Shown here piece after piece: positions 22,474-34,101 of a DNA stretch of 64,000 nt. The first letter of the stretch is position 1, and each line of letters begins with the position of its first letter. The position numbers and the translations under genes are program-made. Origin of the DNA: Vitrella brassicaformis. Lineage: Eukaryota > Sar > Vitrellaceae. Below the pieces are notes generated by a model that saw only the letters and a list, made by a program, of their open reading frames with translations, ran no database searches and had not been told where the DNA came from. The stretch covers positions 52,699 through 116,698 of the forward strand of contig CDMY01001040.1 of the NCBI GenBank assembly GCA_001179505.1. Reading direction: 5' to 3'.

Positions 22474-25400
22474 TCATTCACATGCTGGCCCCTGACGCGT
22501 CGCCAGCATCATGATGGACCTGCAAACGGACGGGCAGCCACACATCAAGAGACGATGAGCACCAGCACGCATCGAAACATGCTTGTTGTCGTGTGCCTCA
22601 CCGTGCCCTCCCTGGCCGCTTCCGCCTTGTTGAATCGGCCGATGGCCGCCATTCAAGCACCTGGGGGCCACGCCAATCCCGCCCGGCTCGTCATCATGCC
22701 CATCCCGAAACACACTTGGCAGCTGCATCGCGGGCCTGTCGGCCTCACTCGTCATCTCCAGTGGCGGGGCCCTGCCACCACCCCCCACCCGAGCTCGCTT
22801 GTCGGATCTCATTGCCTCTCCGACCCCCACCCCGACGTCCTTCCGCTTTCGCCGGGCAGCGGCGTCGGCCACAGCAATCGACTGACGGCTGAATGGGGGA
22901 AGAACATCACTGTAGTATGGGGGGTGTCCTGCCTTGACGGCAGTGTCAGGAGTGTGCAGCGCGGCGCCATGGGGAGGAAGGTGCCATCCGTGGGGATGGG
23001 TGGTGGTGAAGGGAGGGCCAGACTCTTCGTCGGAGCTGTCGCCACTGTCGCTGTCGCTTTCCACGCGGCTGGGATGCACCGTCACCGGGGGATGCTCACT
23101 CGACCCGCGTGAGAAGCCAGAGTACCGCTGTGTCGACCTTTTGCTGTCCAACCTCTGCCCCCTCACTGCAGCAGCAGCTGATGTCGTGCTCGCATCCCTC
23201 CTGCTGCCGCCGGCTTGCTGTGCGGGCGAGAGTGGGGTCATACCCTTGCCGCAGTGGTTGACCAGCAGCTGCATCTTCTTCTCGTGTCCCTCTGGCGAGC
23301 AACTAGATGAGAAGGGGATCTGCCCGTCGGAGGGGTACAGCTGCGGGGGTAACGGTTCGATCTCGTCCAACTGCGTCGACCGACGCACAGTCCGCTTCCT
23401 GCTGTCTTGCTGACGGTGGTAAGCGCCGCTGATGGTGTCATGTGCCGTAGTGCCACATGGGTGGAGGTGGTCCATGGATGGACTCCCGCAAGAGCCCATG
23501 AGCCCCTCTGAGTCGCCCTTGGCCATCCTCGCGCCGGGAAGCAGCAGCGGGTTGGAAAGCATCAGAGAGGACGGGCCTGTGGCCGGAGGGAAGAGCGGTT
23601 GCTGTGTGAACTGAAAGGTAGCCGAGATGGGGAGGAGGCTGTGGCCGGACGGGGGCAGCAGGTCGAATGGCATGTGCGACATGTGGGGCGGGATCATGCC
23701 GTGCTGATGGCCGTCTGGCGAAGACGTCGCTGCCGGCCCCTCCAGCGCACTCCTGGGCACCACCCCGGGTGACCCCAGCCCCCCCTGGTCCTTGACGTTC
23801 TGGTGGCCATCCGCCCCCCTCCCGTCGCCATGCATGTCCTCATATGCCCACGGCATCCTCGGCTCGCCACCGCCACCATGCATCGAGAAAGGTGCGAAGC
23901 CATGGTCGCCACTGGCTGACCCGCCGTCATGTTGGAAGGTATCGAAAGAAGACGACAGCCCGGGGCCGAGGTCCATGCCCTCCACAAGACACGGGTCAGC
24001 CAGCAGCCCGTCTGGGGGCGAGAGGAAGTGGAGGGGCTTGGGCCCAGGGGGCGACAGCAGCGCTCCAATCGATGAGGAGGCATGGTGGCCGTCTTCGTGA
24101 GCAGAGTGGACGGTTGTGGTTGAGGGGTTGGCCGGTGGCACGTCACCGAAGTCTGGCTGTGGATTGTCGTGCGCCTGCGAAGGGCCGGCAGTCGATGACG
24201 AGGAATCCGCCTGGGTGGTCTGGCCCACAGAGTCCGTGGCTGGGGATCCCGGATGGACGCCAAACGATCTCAAACTATGCGCATCTGATCTTTGCGGCGG
24301 GAGGCAGTCACTCGTCGCCTTGACGGGCGCATCCGTCGTCCCAGCCGCCGACTCACTCCCCTGCTCTGGTCCAGCAACGGGAGATGGTGTCGACTGCGGC
24401 TGAGCGTTTGACTCTCTCTTCACCTCTACTGGCGGGGGAGGGGGCCGGCAGGGAGTGGAGGTCGTCACCAGGCCGGCCGTCTTGGGGTGATAGCTGGGCG
24501 GGTGGGACACCGCCACACTGCCGACAACGGTAGCAGCACCAGACAAGCTTGGATGGGGCGCCACGAACGCTGGCCGGGGGCCGGGGAAGGGAAAGGTGAG
24601 AGGGAAGGTGACGTTGACACTCATGTTCATGTTCATCACCAGGGGCCGCAGGTAGACGCCGGGCGACCCAACAGATCCCGGAGCGCCAGTTGGCGTCACC
24701 GGACGGATGCTGACCTGAGATGGCGGGACAGAGAAGCTGCCTCCACCGACACCGCCCTTAGCCGTTCCGGCGGCCGGACTTCCGCCAGCAGGCTGCGTCA
24801 CTTCAGCCACAGGCATCCCGGACACCACGCTGGGCTGAGCGGACGATGGCGCTGGTGCTGGCGGCGAAGGCGATGGCTGTGGGTTTGCTGACGCAGCAGC
24901 AATTGGCGGGCGGGGAGTGAAGAAGGGCGGGCGCACGAATGCCACCGGTGGGTGGGATGTTGCGCCGGGCAGCGAGAAGGAATAGGGGCCCCTCATGCCG
25001 CCCATCCCATTGGCGAAGACAGCGGGCGACAGAACCGGCACGGCAAAGGGATGATGCGGCAGATTCATCGGCACAGAAGATCCATCGCGGGGAGGCGCTG
25101 GGGTTGGGGTGCTGCTGCTGCTGGCCGCCAGCGCATCAGGGCGCTCGGTCCTCTCTGCCTCGGTGTCGGTGTCGCCGCCATCCGTCCTGCACTGATCGCC
25201 CTTGCCGCCAGGGTGTGAGGGTGCCGTCCCACTGGATGGTGGCGACCTCTGGCGTCCATCGGGGCTGTCCGTCGCCCCGTCGCCGGTCTTCTTCTCCACC
25301 TTGACATTGCTGATGGTGTCGCCGTCCGAGTTGCCCTCCTCATTCTCGCCCTCAGCAATGAGCAGCTTCTGCCTGTTGGCCAGGTTGGCTATCACCTGGT

Positions 25401-27095
25401 ACGGCACCGCCGCGGGGATGCCGACGCCCTCGGGGATGGACGAGAAGATCGGAGGGTCGACGAGCGTCTCCACCTTGGGCGGGTCATTGAACTTGAGGAC
25501 ACCTGCCTCGGGCCCGGGAGGGGCGGCCATGGCCGGCACCGGGAAGGGCAGCTTGGGGTCGTTCTCTGTCGGCTGAGTGGTGGGAGGGAGGGGGCGGGGG
25601 ATGCGGGGGTGGGTCGTCTCAGGCAGATCCACGACAATGTGACTCAACGCGTCCCAAATGTTCGCAGACTGCAGCGGAAGAGCGGAAGGACAAAGAGAAC
25701 ACGTGTGCCTGCCCCACGGTAAAGTGTTGCGTGCTTGAGTGCGTTTGTACCTACCTGTTGGAGGACGCGTGCGCATTTGGGTCCGCCCCCCAGTGCGGGG
25801 TACTTGGGGTGGTAGATGACGTTGCGGCGGGCCAGGTCACTGAAGGCCCACTGGAAACCCCGACACACATCCTCATTCTGCAAGGGGAGGGGACGGTGGA
25901 CAACAAACACAAACAAGGCGTTCGCACACGTATATACGTCTTCGGTAGTCTCTTCTGTCTGTTCGAACCAGTCTGATCTTGTCGAATGAGGCAGCGCATT
26001 CCTTGGCGAATGCCCGCTCCTGCCGCCGCCGCTCAGCCGACTTCTTCTGTTCGTCACCATACGTCTGCAACAAACATGCCAACAAATCAATCACGCGCAC
26101 GGATGGATCGGCCCTCTCTCATCGCCTCGCCCTTCCCTTGACTTACGGCAATCTTGCAGGCCCTCATGATGGCGGGCCTCCCCTGGAAGCCCTTCTCCTC
26201 CATCCGCTGGGACAGTGCCGGTGGCAAAGGCAGCTCCAGCTTGCACAGCCGCAAGTCACAAAAGGGGAAGAGCGCGCAGGTGGTCAGGGCCAGACCCACC
26301 TTCTCCGTCTCGCCATGCGGCTTGGCCGCCGCGAGGGCACTGGCGGCCGCTGCATGGGCTGGGTGTCCACGGGGCGGGGGGAGGGCCAGGGCGTGGCAAT
26401 GGGGCACCGGTGCGTCGGAAGGCGGCGGGAGGGCCTCGAGGCTGTGCGGCAGGCCGACGTATCCCAAGATGCGCTTCGGACCCTGAAAAGAATGGACGTG
26501 TGTGTGTGTATGCATTGCATTCTTGGTGTGTGTTGCATGGGATGGCATCGCCCTGCCGTGCGTACCCATCCTGAGGGCCCGAGGACGTGTGACTTCTTCC
26601 AGTCCAGGACGAGGAAGGTCCCCTCCGTCAGCGCCAGCGGCACCTCGTCCAGCGTCCGGTAGACGGCCTGGATGCCCCGATGAGGATTCTTCCAGCCGAC
26701 TGATGGTCACGACAGAGAGAGCAGACACACATCTCCGTGCTCCAATTCTGCTCACCCCTCCCTCCCTCCGTCCCTCCCTCCCAGACGCACATACCAGTGA
26801 GGTAGTCGGAGAGTATCTTCTCCATCTCTGGTGCCGACAGGTTGTCGTATCGGTGCGCCAGCTCGGCGCCCACCCGCTGCCCAACGAGGCAAAGGAACTG
26901 GCTCTCCACATCCCGCGGCACCGCATCGAACTCCTTGTGGCTGAGGGACACGAACCCGCTGGCCACCGTGAAAAGCTTGCGGCATGTCGACACGCGTGGC
27001 AGGAACCCGCCGCCGTTCTTGCCCTTCTGGTTGCCCAGCGCTGCCACAGCATCAGGCCACTGCTGCATCAAGTAATCCTGAAACGCCTCCAGCAT
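22474..27095 (-). CDS. unrecognised 1394-residue protein, N-terminal conserved region and long disordered tail
   Basis: Six exons keep frame: 26795-27095, 26566-26699, 26147-26482, 25969-26064, 25755-25877 and a single 3.2-kb exon 22474-25668. The start is ATG 27093-27095 (MLEAFQDYLMQQW). Residues 1 to about 150 look globular (FVSLSHKEFDAVPRDVESQF, YDNLSAPEMEKILSDYL, TEGTFLVLDWKKSHVLGPSG). An Ala/Pro/His-rich linker, a Cys-bearing segment (FPFCDLRLCKLELPLPP) and a basic helix (EQKKSAERRRQERAFAKE) follow, then a conserved-looking stretch NEDVCRGFQWAFSDLARRN. The last 1000 residues are Pro/Ser/Gly/His-rich and look disordered, with an acidic patch DSDSGDSSDEESG and basic KRKDVGV. Nuclear or RNA-granule roles are possible from composition alone. 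I assign no function. Confidence 0.75.
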
Positions 27096-27439
27096 GATCA
27101 ACACAGATAGATGCGTTCCAGACAGGGAGGGAATGGATCAACCGCACAGGGTCTCAGCCGAAGGAGGAGGCGAGTGTGACGATGAAGCGGGAGGGTTTTC
27201 GGATTCAGATCCTGCAGCTGGCTTAAGCAAGCGCGTCGACGGATGTCCGCTTCGCGAGATTCTTCAACGTCGAGTCATCTTTTGCCTCTCCTCTCCGTTT
27301 TTGCGAGCCTGGCTGCGAGCTTGGAGCGAATTGAAGACGTTCGGTGGTGGATGGATCCGTGAAGCCCTTACCTCCCGCAGATTGATTTTGGGGTGCCTGC
27401 AGCGCAGATCTATGCATTGATCTCTCCCGCCCCCGTTTG
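27096..27439. promoter_or_regulatory. divergent promoter, unknown gene / DHAD
   Basis: 344 bp between two start codons. TGCGAGCT lies at 27314-27321, with a near copy TGCGAGCC at 27302-27309. Confidence 0.5.
27314..27321 (+). promoter_or_regulatory. TGCGAGCT promoter motif, copy 4
   Basis: Lies 119 bp upstream of the DHAD ATG, in the context GGCTGCGAGCTTGG. Confidence 0.45.
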
Positions 27440-29993
27440 ATGGTCATCTCTCTCTGCCTGCTTGCTGCATTGACCTTCGGCATCAGCGCACATCGTGAGG
27501 CCACAGCACTGTCAGCATCATCCTTCGTGCCATCCTTTGGACCGCTTTCCAGCAGCCCGCCACAAGATCACTCATCGCGCCATCGCTCGCTGATGCGTTT
27601 CAGGCCCTCTGCCATCCCCACGCGCATATCCGCCTCATCCGCATTCCGCCCTGCCGCCGCAGCCGCATCTTCTCTCGGCCAGATGACGACCACACGCCTG
27701 TTCGCGACCACCCCAGACATCGAGGATATGTCCAAGCTGAATCGCGTCAGCTGTCGCATCACGCAGCCCAAGGCACAGGGCGCTTCCCAGGCGATGCTGA
27801 TAGCTACGGGCCTGAAGCCAGAGGACCTCAACAAGCCCCAGGTGGGCGTGGCGAGCGTGTGGTACGAGGGCAACCCCTGCAACATGCACCTACTGGGCCT
27901 GGGGCACCGCGTCAAGGAGCAGCTGCAGACCGAGGGGCTGGTGGGCTTCCAGTTCAACACTGTCGGGGTGAGCGACGGCATTTCCATGGGCACCGACGGC
28001 ATGTCCTTCTCGCTCCAATCCAGGGACCTCATCGCTGACAGCATCGAAACACTGGTCTGTTGTCGCACCTGGGAGGGAGGGAGGGAGGGAGGGAGGGAGA
28101 AACCGCCGGTGTAGTGTAGTGTGTTGTGATGCTGGTTGGCTTGTTTGTCTGTCTGCAGATGGGTGCTCAGTGGTATGACGGTTTGGTGACCCTCCCCGGC
28201 TGCGACAAGAATATGCCCGGCTGCATCATTGCCATGGGCCGCCTCAACCGCCCCTCCCTGATGCTCTACGGCGGCACCATCGCGCCAGGCAAGAGCGCCA
28301 AGGGGGAGGTGCTCGACATCGTGTCGGCTTTCCAGTCCTACGGGCAGTATCTAAGCGGCACCATCACCGAGGAGGAGCGCCAGGACATCGTCTGCCACGC
28401 CTGCCCGGGCCCCGGGGCGTGTGGCGGCATGTACACGGCCAACACCATGGCGAGTGCCATCGAGGCTCTAGGCATGTCGCTGCCGTACTCGTCATCCAAC
28501 CCGGCTGTGTCGCCCGAGAAGCAGCAGGAGTGCGAGAAGGCGGCCAGTGCCGTCAAGGCACTGCTGGAGAAGAACATACGACCAAAGGACATCATGACCA
28601 GAGAGGTGAGGGCAGACGGGATGGCTGCGACGGAGAAGGAAAGCTGTTAGTACACTGTGATATGATCTGTCTTGCTGGATCATCAGGCCTTCGAGAACGC
28701 CATGACGATCGTGATGGCTCTTGGCGGCTCCACCAACGCGGTGCTGCACCTGATCGCCATGGCGAGGTCGGTGGGCATCGCCCTGACCATCGACGACTTC
28801 CAGCGTGCGAGCGACAGGACGCCCCTCATCGCAGACCTGAAGCCCAGCGGCACCTATGTCATGGAGGACGTCCACAAGATCGGCGGCATACCGTCCGTCA
28901 TGCGCCACCTGCTGGAAGAGGGATACCTTCACCCCGACTGCCTCACTGTCACCGGCAAAACCATCAAGGAGAACCTGCAGGTGAGGCAGCCAACACAACA
29001 CACGGAGGGGCTGTTGGTTGCCCCGCCGCAGCCGACTGATGCGCATCTGTGTGGGGGTTGACAGGCGGCAAAGCCTTTGGACTTCAATGCGCAGAAGGTC
29101 ATCCTGCCCGTCAGCAGGCCCCTGCAGCCCAAAGCACATGTCAAGATCCTGCGGGGCAATCTTGCGCCAGATGGTGCGGTGGCCAAGATTACAGGCAAGG
29201 AGGGGTCGCGCTTCACGGGCCCTGCTCGAGTGTTTGACTGCGAGGAGGACATGCTGGCCGCTGTCGAGAACAAACAAATCAAAAAGGTAAGGGGGAACGG
29301 CAGACGGGCATGAGAGGCACCTCTCTGTCTGAGCGTATGTGGGCATCGTTTGTGTTGTGTTGTGTGGTGGGTTCATGCAGGGCGATGTGATAGTGATTCG
29401 GTACGAGGGTCCGAAAGGCGGGCCGGGGATGCCCGAGATGCTCACCCCGACATCAGGTGAGTGTGTGTATGTTCTATCTATCCATCCATCCGTTGACTGC
29501 CATGTGTGTCAGTGATTATGGGTGCTGGCCTCGGCAAGGATGTGGCCCTCCTCACAGACGGGAGATTCTCAGGAGGATCCCACGGGTACACATACCGACA
29601 CGGCAGAACACAAAGCAGCTCAACTCACGGCAGCATACGGCTCAACCCACTCTCTCTCCGTGCTGTGCTGTGTATGCAGATTCATCATCGGTCACATCTG
29701 TCCTGAGGCGCAGGAGGGCGGCCCCATCGCACTTGTGCGTGACGGCGACACCGTCACCATCGACGCAGACACACTCAAGATCGACGTGGACGTATCCGAT
29801 GAGGAAATGGACAAGAGGAGACAACAGTTCACGCCGCCGCCTTACAAGGTGCATGCGTCAGACGAAAGATCTGGCCTGGCTGCGTCTTAGCATTCATCAA
29901 TGTGTCTGTGTGTAGGTTGAGCGTGGCACTCTGCTCAAGTACATCAAGAACGTGAAGAGCGCGTCGGAGGGCTGTGTCACCGACGAATGGTGA
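27440..29993 (+). CDS. ilvD: dihydroxy-acid dehydratase, plastid-targeted
   Basis: Eight exons (27440-28054, 28159-28605, 28687-28980, 29065-29286, 29381-29456, 29513-29585, 29680-29848, 29916-29993) give about 657 residues. The enzyme converts 2,3-dihydroxy-isovalerate and -methylvalerate to the 2-oxo acids, the third step of valine and isoleucine synthesis. Visible family motifs are [18 protein letters not shown] at the core start, [13 protein letters not shown], the Fe-S ligand motif GCDKNMPGC, and the second cysteine motif [16 protein letters not shown]. Near the end are [11 protein letters not shown] and [14 protein letters not shown]. The roughly 95-residue extension begins with a hydrophobic leader ([17 protein letters not shown]) and continues Ser/Arg/Pro-rich and acid-poor. 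This is the bipartite presequence expected for import into a complex plastid. ATG 27440 is the first codon that includes this leader. Confidence 0.96.
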
Positions 29994-30335
29994 CCGGTGG
30001 TCAGTCAGGGCTAGTGCCTGCCTGGCCGCCACAGATTCATGTGATGCGTTGCGTTGCCTGTTCGTGCTGTCTGTTCCTTTGTCGGTCATTCTTCTATGTC
30101 TGTGTATGAGAGTCGCGACGTTTATCTCAACACACATCGTGGACAGCCCGTCAGCATCACTGCAAACAATGGGAGGTGGAGTGATCTGTTTGCACGTCCA
30201 TGCAGTAACTTCAGACGGCAGACATGGTGATGAATTCGATCCACCGCCTGCGAGCTAAACTTGCGTCGTTCCTCCGGTCGTTCCTCGTTCATTCGTTAAC
30301 GCACGTGCTTTTATGGACATTCTCCGCCTCCCACG
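29994..30335. promoter_or_regulatory. DHAD 3' end and F-box gene promoter
   Basis: 342 bp between two same-strand genes. TGCGAGCT lies at 30249-30256, 80 bp before the next start codon. Confidence 0.45.
30249..30256 (+). promoter_or_regulatory. TGCGAGCT promoter motif, copy 5
   Basis: In the context CCTGCGAGCTAAAC, upstream of the F-box-like gene. Confidence 0.5.
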
Positions 30336-31902
30336 ATGAGTGGAGGTCATTCCGATTGCCATATCGCGGGCCTGCCGGAGGAGATCCTCACAGAGGTGAG
30401 CAGCTTCCTCCCTTCCGTCAGCTGCGGAACCCTTCGAGCTGCATCGAAGAGCGTCGGCTGTCATCTCATTAGTGAGGATTATCTGACGGCCCGCCTCGAC
30501 AGATCCATCCGCGAGAGGGGCCTGGACGGGGTGATGGCAGTGGCGAACAAGGTGGCGAAGCGGCACAAGACGACCATGGCGTACCTGCAGCACTGCCTCA
30601 CGGCCACTGTCAGCGAATTGGTGGATGTGGCTCTTTGGATTTTTCTCGGGGAAGCTGTGGGATACTCTCTTGTCGGGCTTGGTTGTGGGTTGGTTTGTTT
30701 GTGGGTGCTCACGCACACCTTTCCCTGCCTCAGCGAAGGACCATCATGCGCCTGGTGGACTTGGTGCTTGATATTGGTATGTGCCGTGGCGGTGGTTCTC
30801 CTGCTGTCCTTCCTCGCGGTCCTCGTCAGGTTCGTCATTCGCTACCAAGCTGTAAGGCCGGGACTGCTGGACGAGCTCTTCGGAGCCCTCTTCCTAAGAC
30901 GGGTGTATGACAAGCACAGACAAGTCGTGGAGTTGATTGAAAAGCCTCTTTGGAGTGGACTGCTGCTTCTGCTGGGGCTCCGGAAGAGGATAACTTGGAT
31001 GGACTATCTGCTCCGGATGACGCACATTGTCGAGGAGGGAGGGCCGTGGGAGCGCTGCTTGCAGCTTCTCCACTTGCTGAAGAACTGCGGCCACCTCCCT
31101 TCTCTGCCGATCATCATCACTCCTGATGACGTGCGCCAAGTGGGCACCAAGATGGTGTTCGATTCCCAACCCCCGGCTATGCGACAGCTTTCGCTATTTC
31201 GTTCTCGAGCTGACGATGTAGGCTTTCCGTCTATCTTCAGCAAACGTATCAAATCTCGAGACCGCCAGGCGCTTACAGAGGCATTTAACCGATTCCTGAC
31301 GCCCGACATGTTGCCAGGCGATCTACCCGCTGTCCACACATCAGACCCACCAGTCATATGTGAGGCAAAAGGAGCACATAACAACACAGCTGAGGCTGCT
31401 TGGAGTAATTTGCTCGTTTGTCTGCCTGTGTGCAGACGACAGGTACGGAGCCACCTCGTCTAGCGACATAGCCGCATCCTTCACCGACATGTGCCTCTAC
31501 GCGATCTTCACCGATATTGCAGGCATCCACGGCTTCGTCGAGCCAGACGAGATCATGACGCGGACGGCCCAGCAGCAGCTGATGGAGCGGCTCGGACAAC
31601 TCACCTCCCGGATGGACCCAACGTGGAGCGGCAGTCGCCTGGCGTACGTGTGGATGGGCCGCTTCCCGGAGTGGGGGTGGTGCAATACAAATGTGGTCGT
31701 GTGCGGTGACAAAGCGACTGACGAGTTTGCAGCCTTGGTGCACGTGGACGTATTCCACCTATTCCACCAACCAAGCCAAACGTGTGATTTATGGATCGTT
31801 ACTACTGAGCCACGTGTTCCGAGGCAACGGAGCTCAGCTCAGCGGTGCCCGCGCACGGCGGCCCTGATCCGGGCCAAAGTGGACGCCATGGAGGCGGAGT
31901 AA
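30336..31902 (+). CDS. F-box-like protein with two TM segments
   Basis: Two exons (30336-31359, 31436-31902) give about 496 residues. The start reads HIAGLPEEILTEVSSFLPSVSCGTLRAASK, a good match to the F-box core (LP-E-L-EI-SFL...L-L..S). Two long hydrophobic segments follow (WIFLGEAVGYSLVGLGCGLVCLWVL and WWTWCLILVCAVAVVLLLSFLAVLVRFVI), then a C-terminal region of about 270 residues with no recognisable substrate-binding repeats. In the known family the F-box binds SKP1 in SCF ubiquitin ligases. An F-box followed by a membrane hairpin would place such a ligase on a membrane, but that role is inference. The first exon is 1 kb and uninterrupted, unusual for this window. Confidence 0.7.
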
Positions 31903-32479
31903 GGCTAGAGCGGAGTATGAACAGATCGGCAGCAAGCATACGATGCATGAGTTCTTATCCATCCTTGTTTGTTCATGCAGGTCGCTCGTTGCAAGGCGGT
32001 GTGCTTACTGATCCTCTCCCTGTTTCTGTCGGTGCAAGTGGGCGGTTGCAGTGGGCTGGACTCAGTCGGTCTGGGCACATAGACTTATTGGGATGGCGAC
32101 CTACTGCTGGTTTTAGCTGTGTTTCACATCAGTCTTTTACTTGTTTGGAGCTTGAATGATGCACACGCCGACGTGCCTTTACTTCTTCTGACTCTCTGTC
32201 AGTGCACATGGACAGCATACGTCTGCAGAGAGTGCTCTCGGTGTGTGTGTGTGTGTGTACGTGTGTTCCGTGCGGGGTGCAGATGGACGGACACGGATAC
32301 AATGCGACGGATTTCGATCAAAGCATGCAATGCCATGCTGAAGGCACAGGGGCACACACACGGCATGAATCCGATACGTCAGTCCATCCATGCAGCCATC
32401 CATCCATCCATCCATCGAACACGCACACGCGAGGTCTGTCATATGTCAAGGCAGGTCCGTCCGATGGCAGGGAGGCCCT
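31903..32479. other. intergenic, tail-to-tail
   Basis: 577 bp between converging genes. It contains a short GT tract (about 32239-32259) and CATCCATC repeats (about 32382-32415). No gene is seen. Confidence 0.6.
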
Positions 32480-34101
32480 TCAGGGTGCCAGTAGGTCGAT
32501 GACAGCAGGCCTCTGAGGCAACGGTGCCCTCCCCTTGGGCGGCCCCGTCCTGCCGCCCCTGAAGCCTCTGTTGATTGTCTGCCGCCGTGCCGTCTTGAAT
32601 GTGAAAAAGCCGCCGAGCGATGACTGCACCCGACGGCCAGTAGACCTGCATTGCAGAAATCAAGACAATGAATGCGCAGCATCCCGACCCTCATCGGTTA
32701 TCCTTACTGTTCGTGATAGGTCATTTCAGCGTCTCTTGGGGATCGTGGAGTCGGTTGTCCCTCGGTGGGCTTCATGGGGCGCTCGGCGGGCTTCATGGTC
32801 GACTCCACGCGCCTGAGAGCAACACGTCAACTTCTGCGCCTGCTGCCGGTGCTTGTGAATCGACTCTCATCCACTTACATCGTATCGACTTGGATCGGGA
32901 GGAAGTCGGTGATCTCTGCTTGACGGCCACCCAGAGACTTCTTGCGAAAGGCCGGCAGCGTCCTGCGAGTCAGGCCATTGCAGCCAGCCCATCGACCAAC
33001 CAGCCAAGCAGCAGACATCAAAACGATCGATGGTCTCTCTCGTCTATGCGTAATTGATGCACGTGTCTGCCCACCAGAACATAGGGTCGCTTCGAACGAC
33101 GCTGCAGGACAGAGACATGGACAGAGACAAACAAGTAGATGCTCCTGTCCATGCGGGCGTCCGCTTTCGTTTACCCAGCGGAAGGGAAGAACTCATCCAT
33201 AGCTTGCAGACGTGTGTGCCTCTTGGGGAAACCGAACACCTTGCTGATGCGACAAAGCATTGCATGACGATTCGTCATCTCTGTGTACGTGTCTCTTTGA
33301 CCGACTTTGTGTGTGGGGGGTTCTGCTTTCTGTTGCGATACTCATCCAGCTCCATCTGGTCCAGATCTTCATCGGACGGTCCCTCCACGACCGCCCCTCT
33401 GGCCCGCCTCACCGCCTCTCCGTCTTGTCACGGTCGTGCATGTAGCGCCGCTCCGCATACCACTGAGTCAAGGAGGTCCGGTGCTCGTGTGTGTCTCTGC
33501 AGCCTGTGTTGGGTTCTTGGGTGTGCATCTATCTACCTCTGAGTCGAGTCCCTCTGAGTCGAGAGCCAGGTGGCCGTGTGGTGGATATGGCTGTCTCTGC
33601 CACTCGTCCTTCCGCACGCCGTACCGCCCAGAGAAGGTCAGCTGATCAACAAATGAGTGACAAGGACAGAGAGATGTGTGGTGCTTTGAGACTGCCGCTC
33701 CCCACCCCTCCACCCGTCCCACCTGCGTGTGCTGTCTGTCGATGGGGACTATCTGGTCGTTTGTCTTGCAGTCCATGACGCCCAGCACACTGATCTCGGA
33801 GTGCTTGCTCTGCGCATGTCGTGCCTCGCCGTCGTACCAGCCCCAGTCCGCATCAGCAGCCCACTCCTCATCCAGCAGTGACGCACCGCCAAACACGAAA
33901 ACTTCACTATACACAGGCATCTGGGCGGCAAACAAAGACCGGGGAGTACATTGTGTTCAAACGTGGGACGTTTCTGTGGTGTGCAGCCCACCTGCCGCTC
34001 CACACCGCCGCTGCACATGCTGCAGGGGGCGGCTCGTAGGGCTCGTAGGGCTTCTGAGATTGGTACGGCTTGCTTCTCGGAGGTCGGGGGAGCAGGCCGG
34101 G
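32480..34101 (-). CDS. kelch protein, 3' portion with basic C-terminus (probably same gene)
   Basis: Continuing in the frame of the upstream part, 34006-34101 encodes a Pro/Tyr-rich linker (SKPYQSQKPYEPYEPPPAA). It splices in frame to 33723-33920 (MPVYSEVFVFGGAS, then EISVLGVMDCKTND), which together form a further kelch blade. Exons 33537-33641, 33342-33462, 33175-33243, 33063-33101, 32878-32962, 32708-32812 and 32480-32645 complete it to TGA 32480-32482. The tail is basic and Pro-rich (LPAFRKKSLGGRQAEITDF, GGFFTFKTARRQTINRGFRGGR). If this is a separate gene it must start at or near ATG 33918-33920 and would lack the first half of its own propeller. The exon at 33342-33462 needs a shift of one base, or a 14-nt splice, near 33405-33425 to keep frame. 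Confidence 0.6.

Noticed and set aside
22555-25304. Several plus-strand open frames opposite the 3.2-kb exon
   Set aside because: Antisense shadows without domains; the minus-strand frame is continuous and splice-linked.
27096-27104. Start three codons upstream for the 1394-residue protein
   Set aside because: That codon is GTG; the first ATG in frame is 27093-27095.
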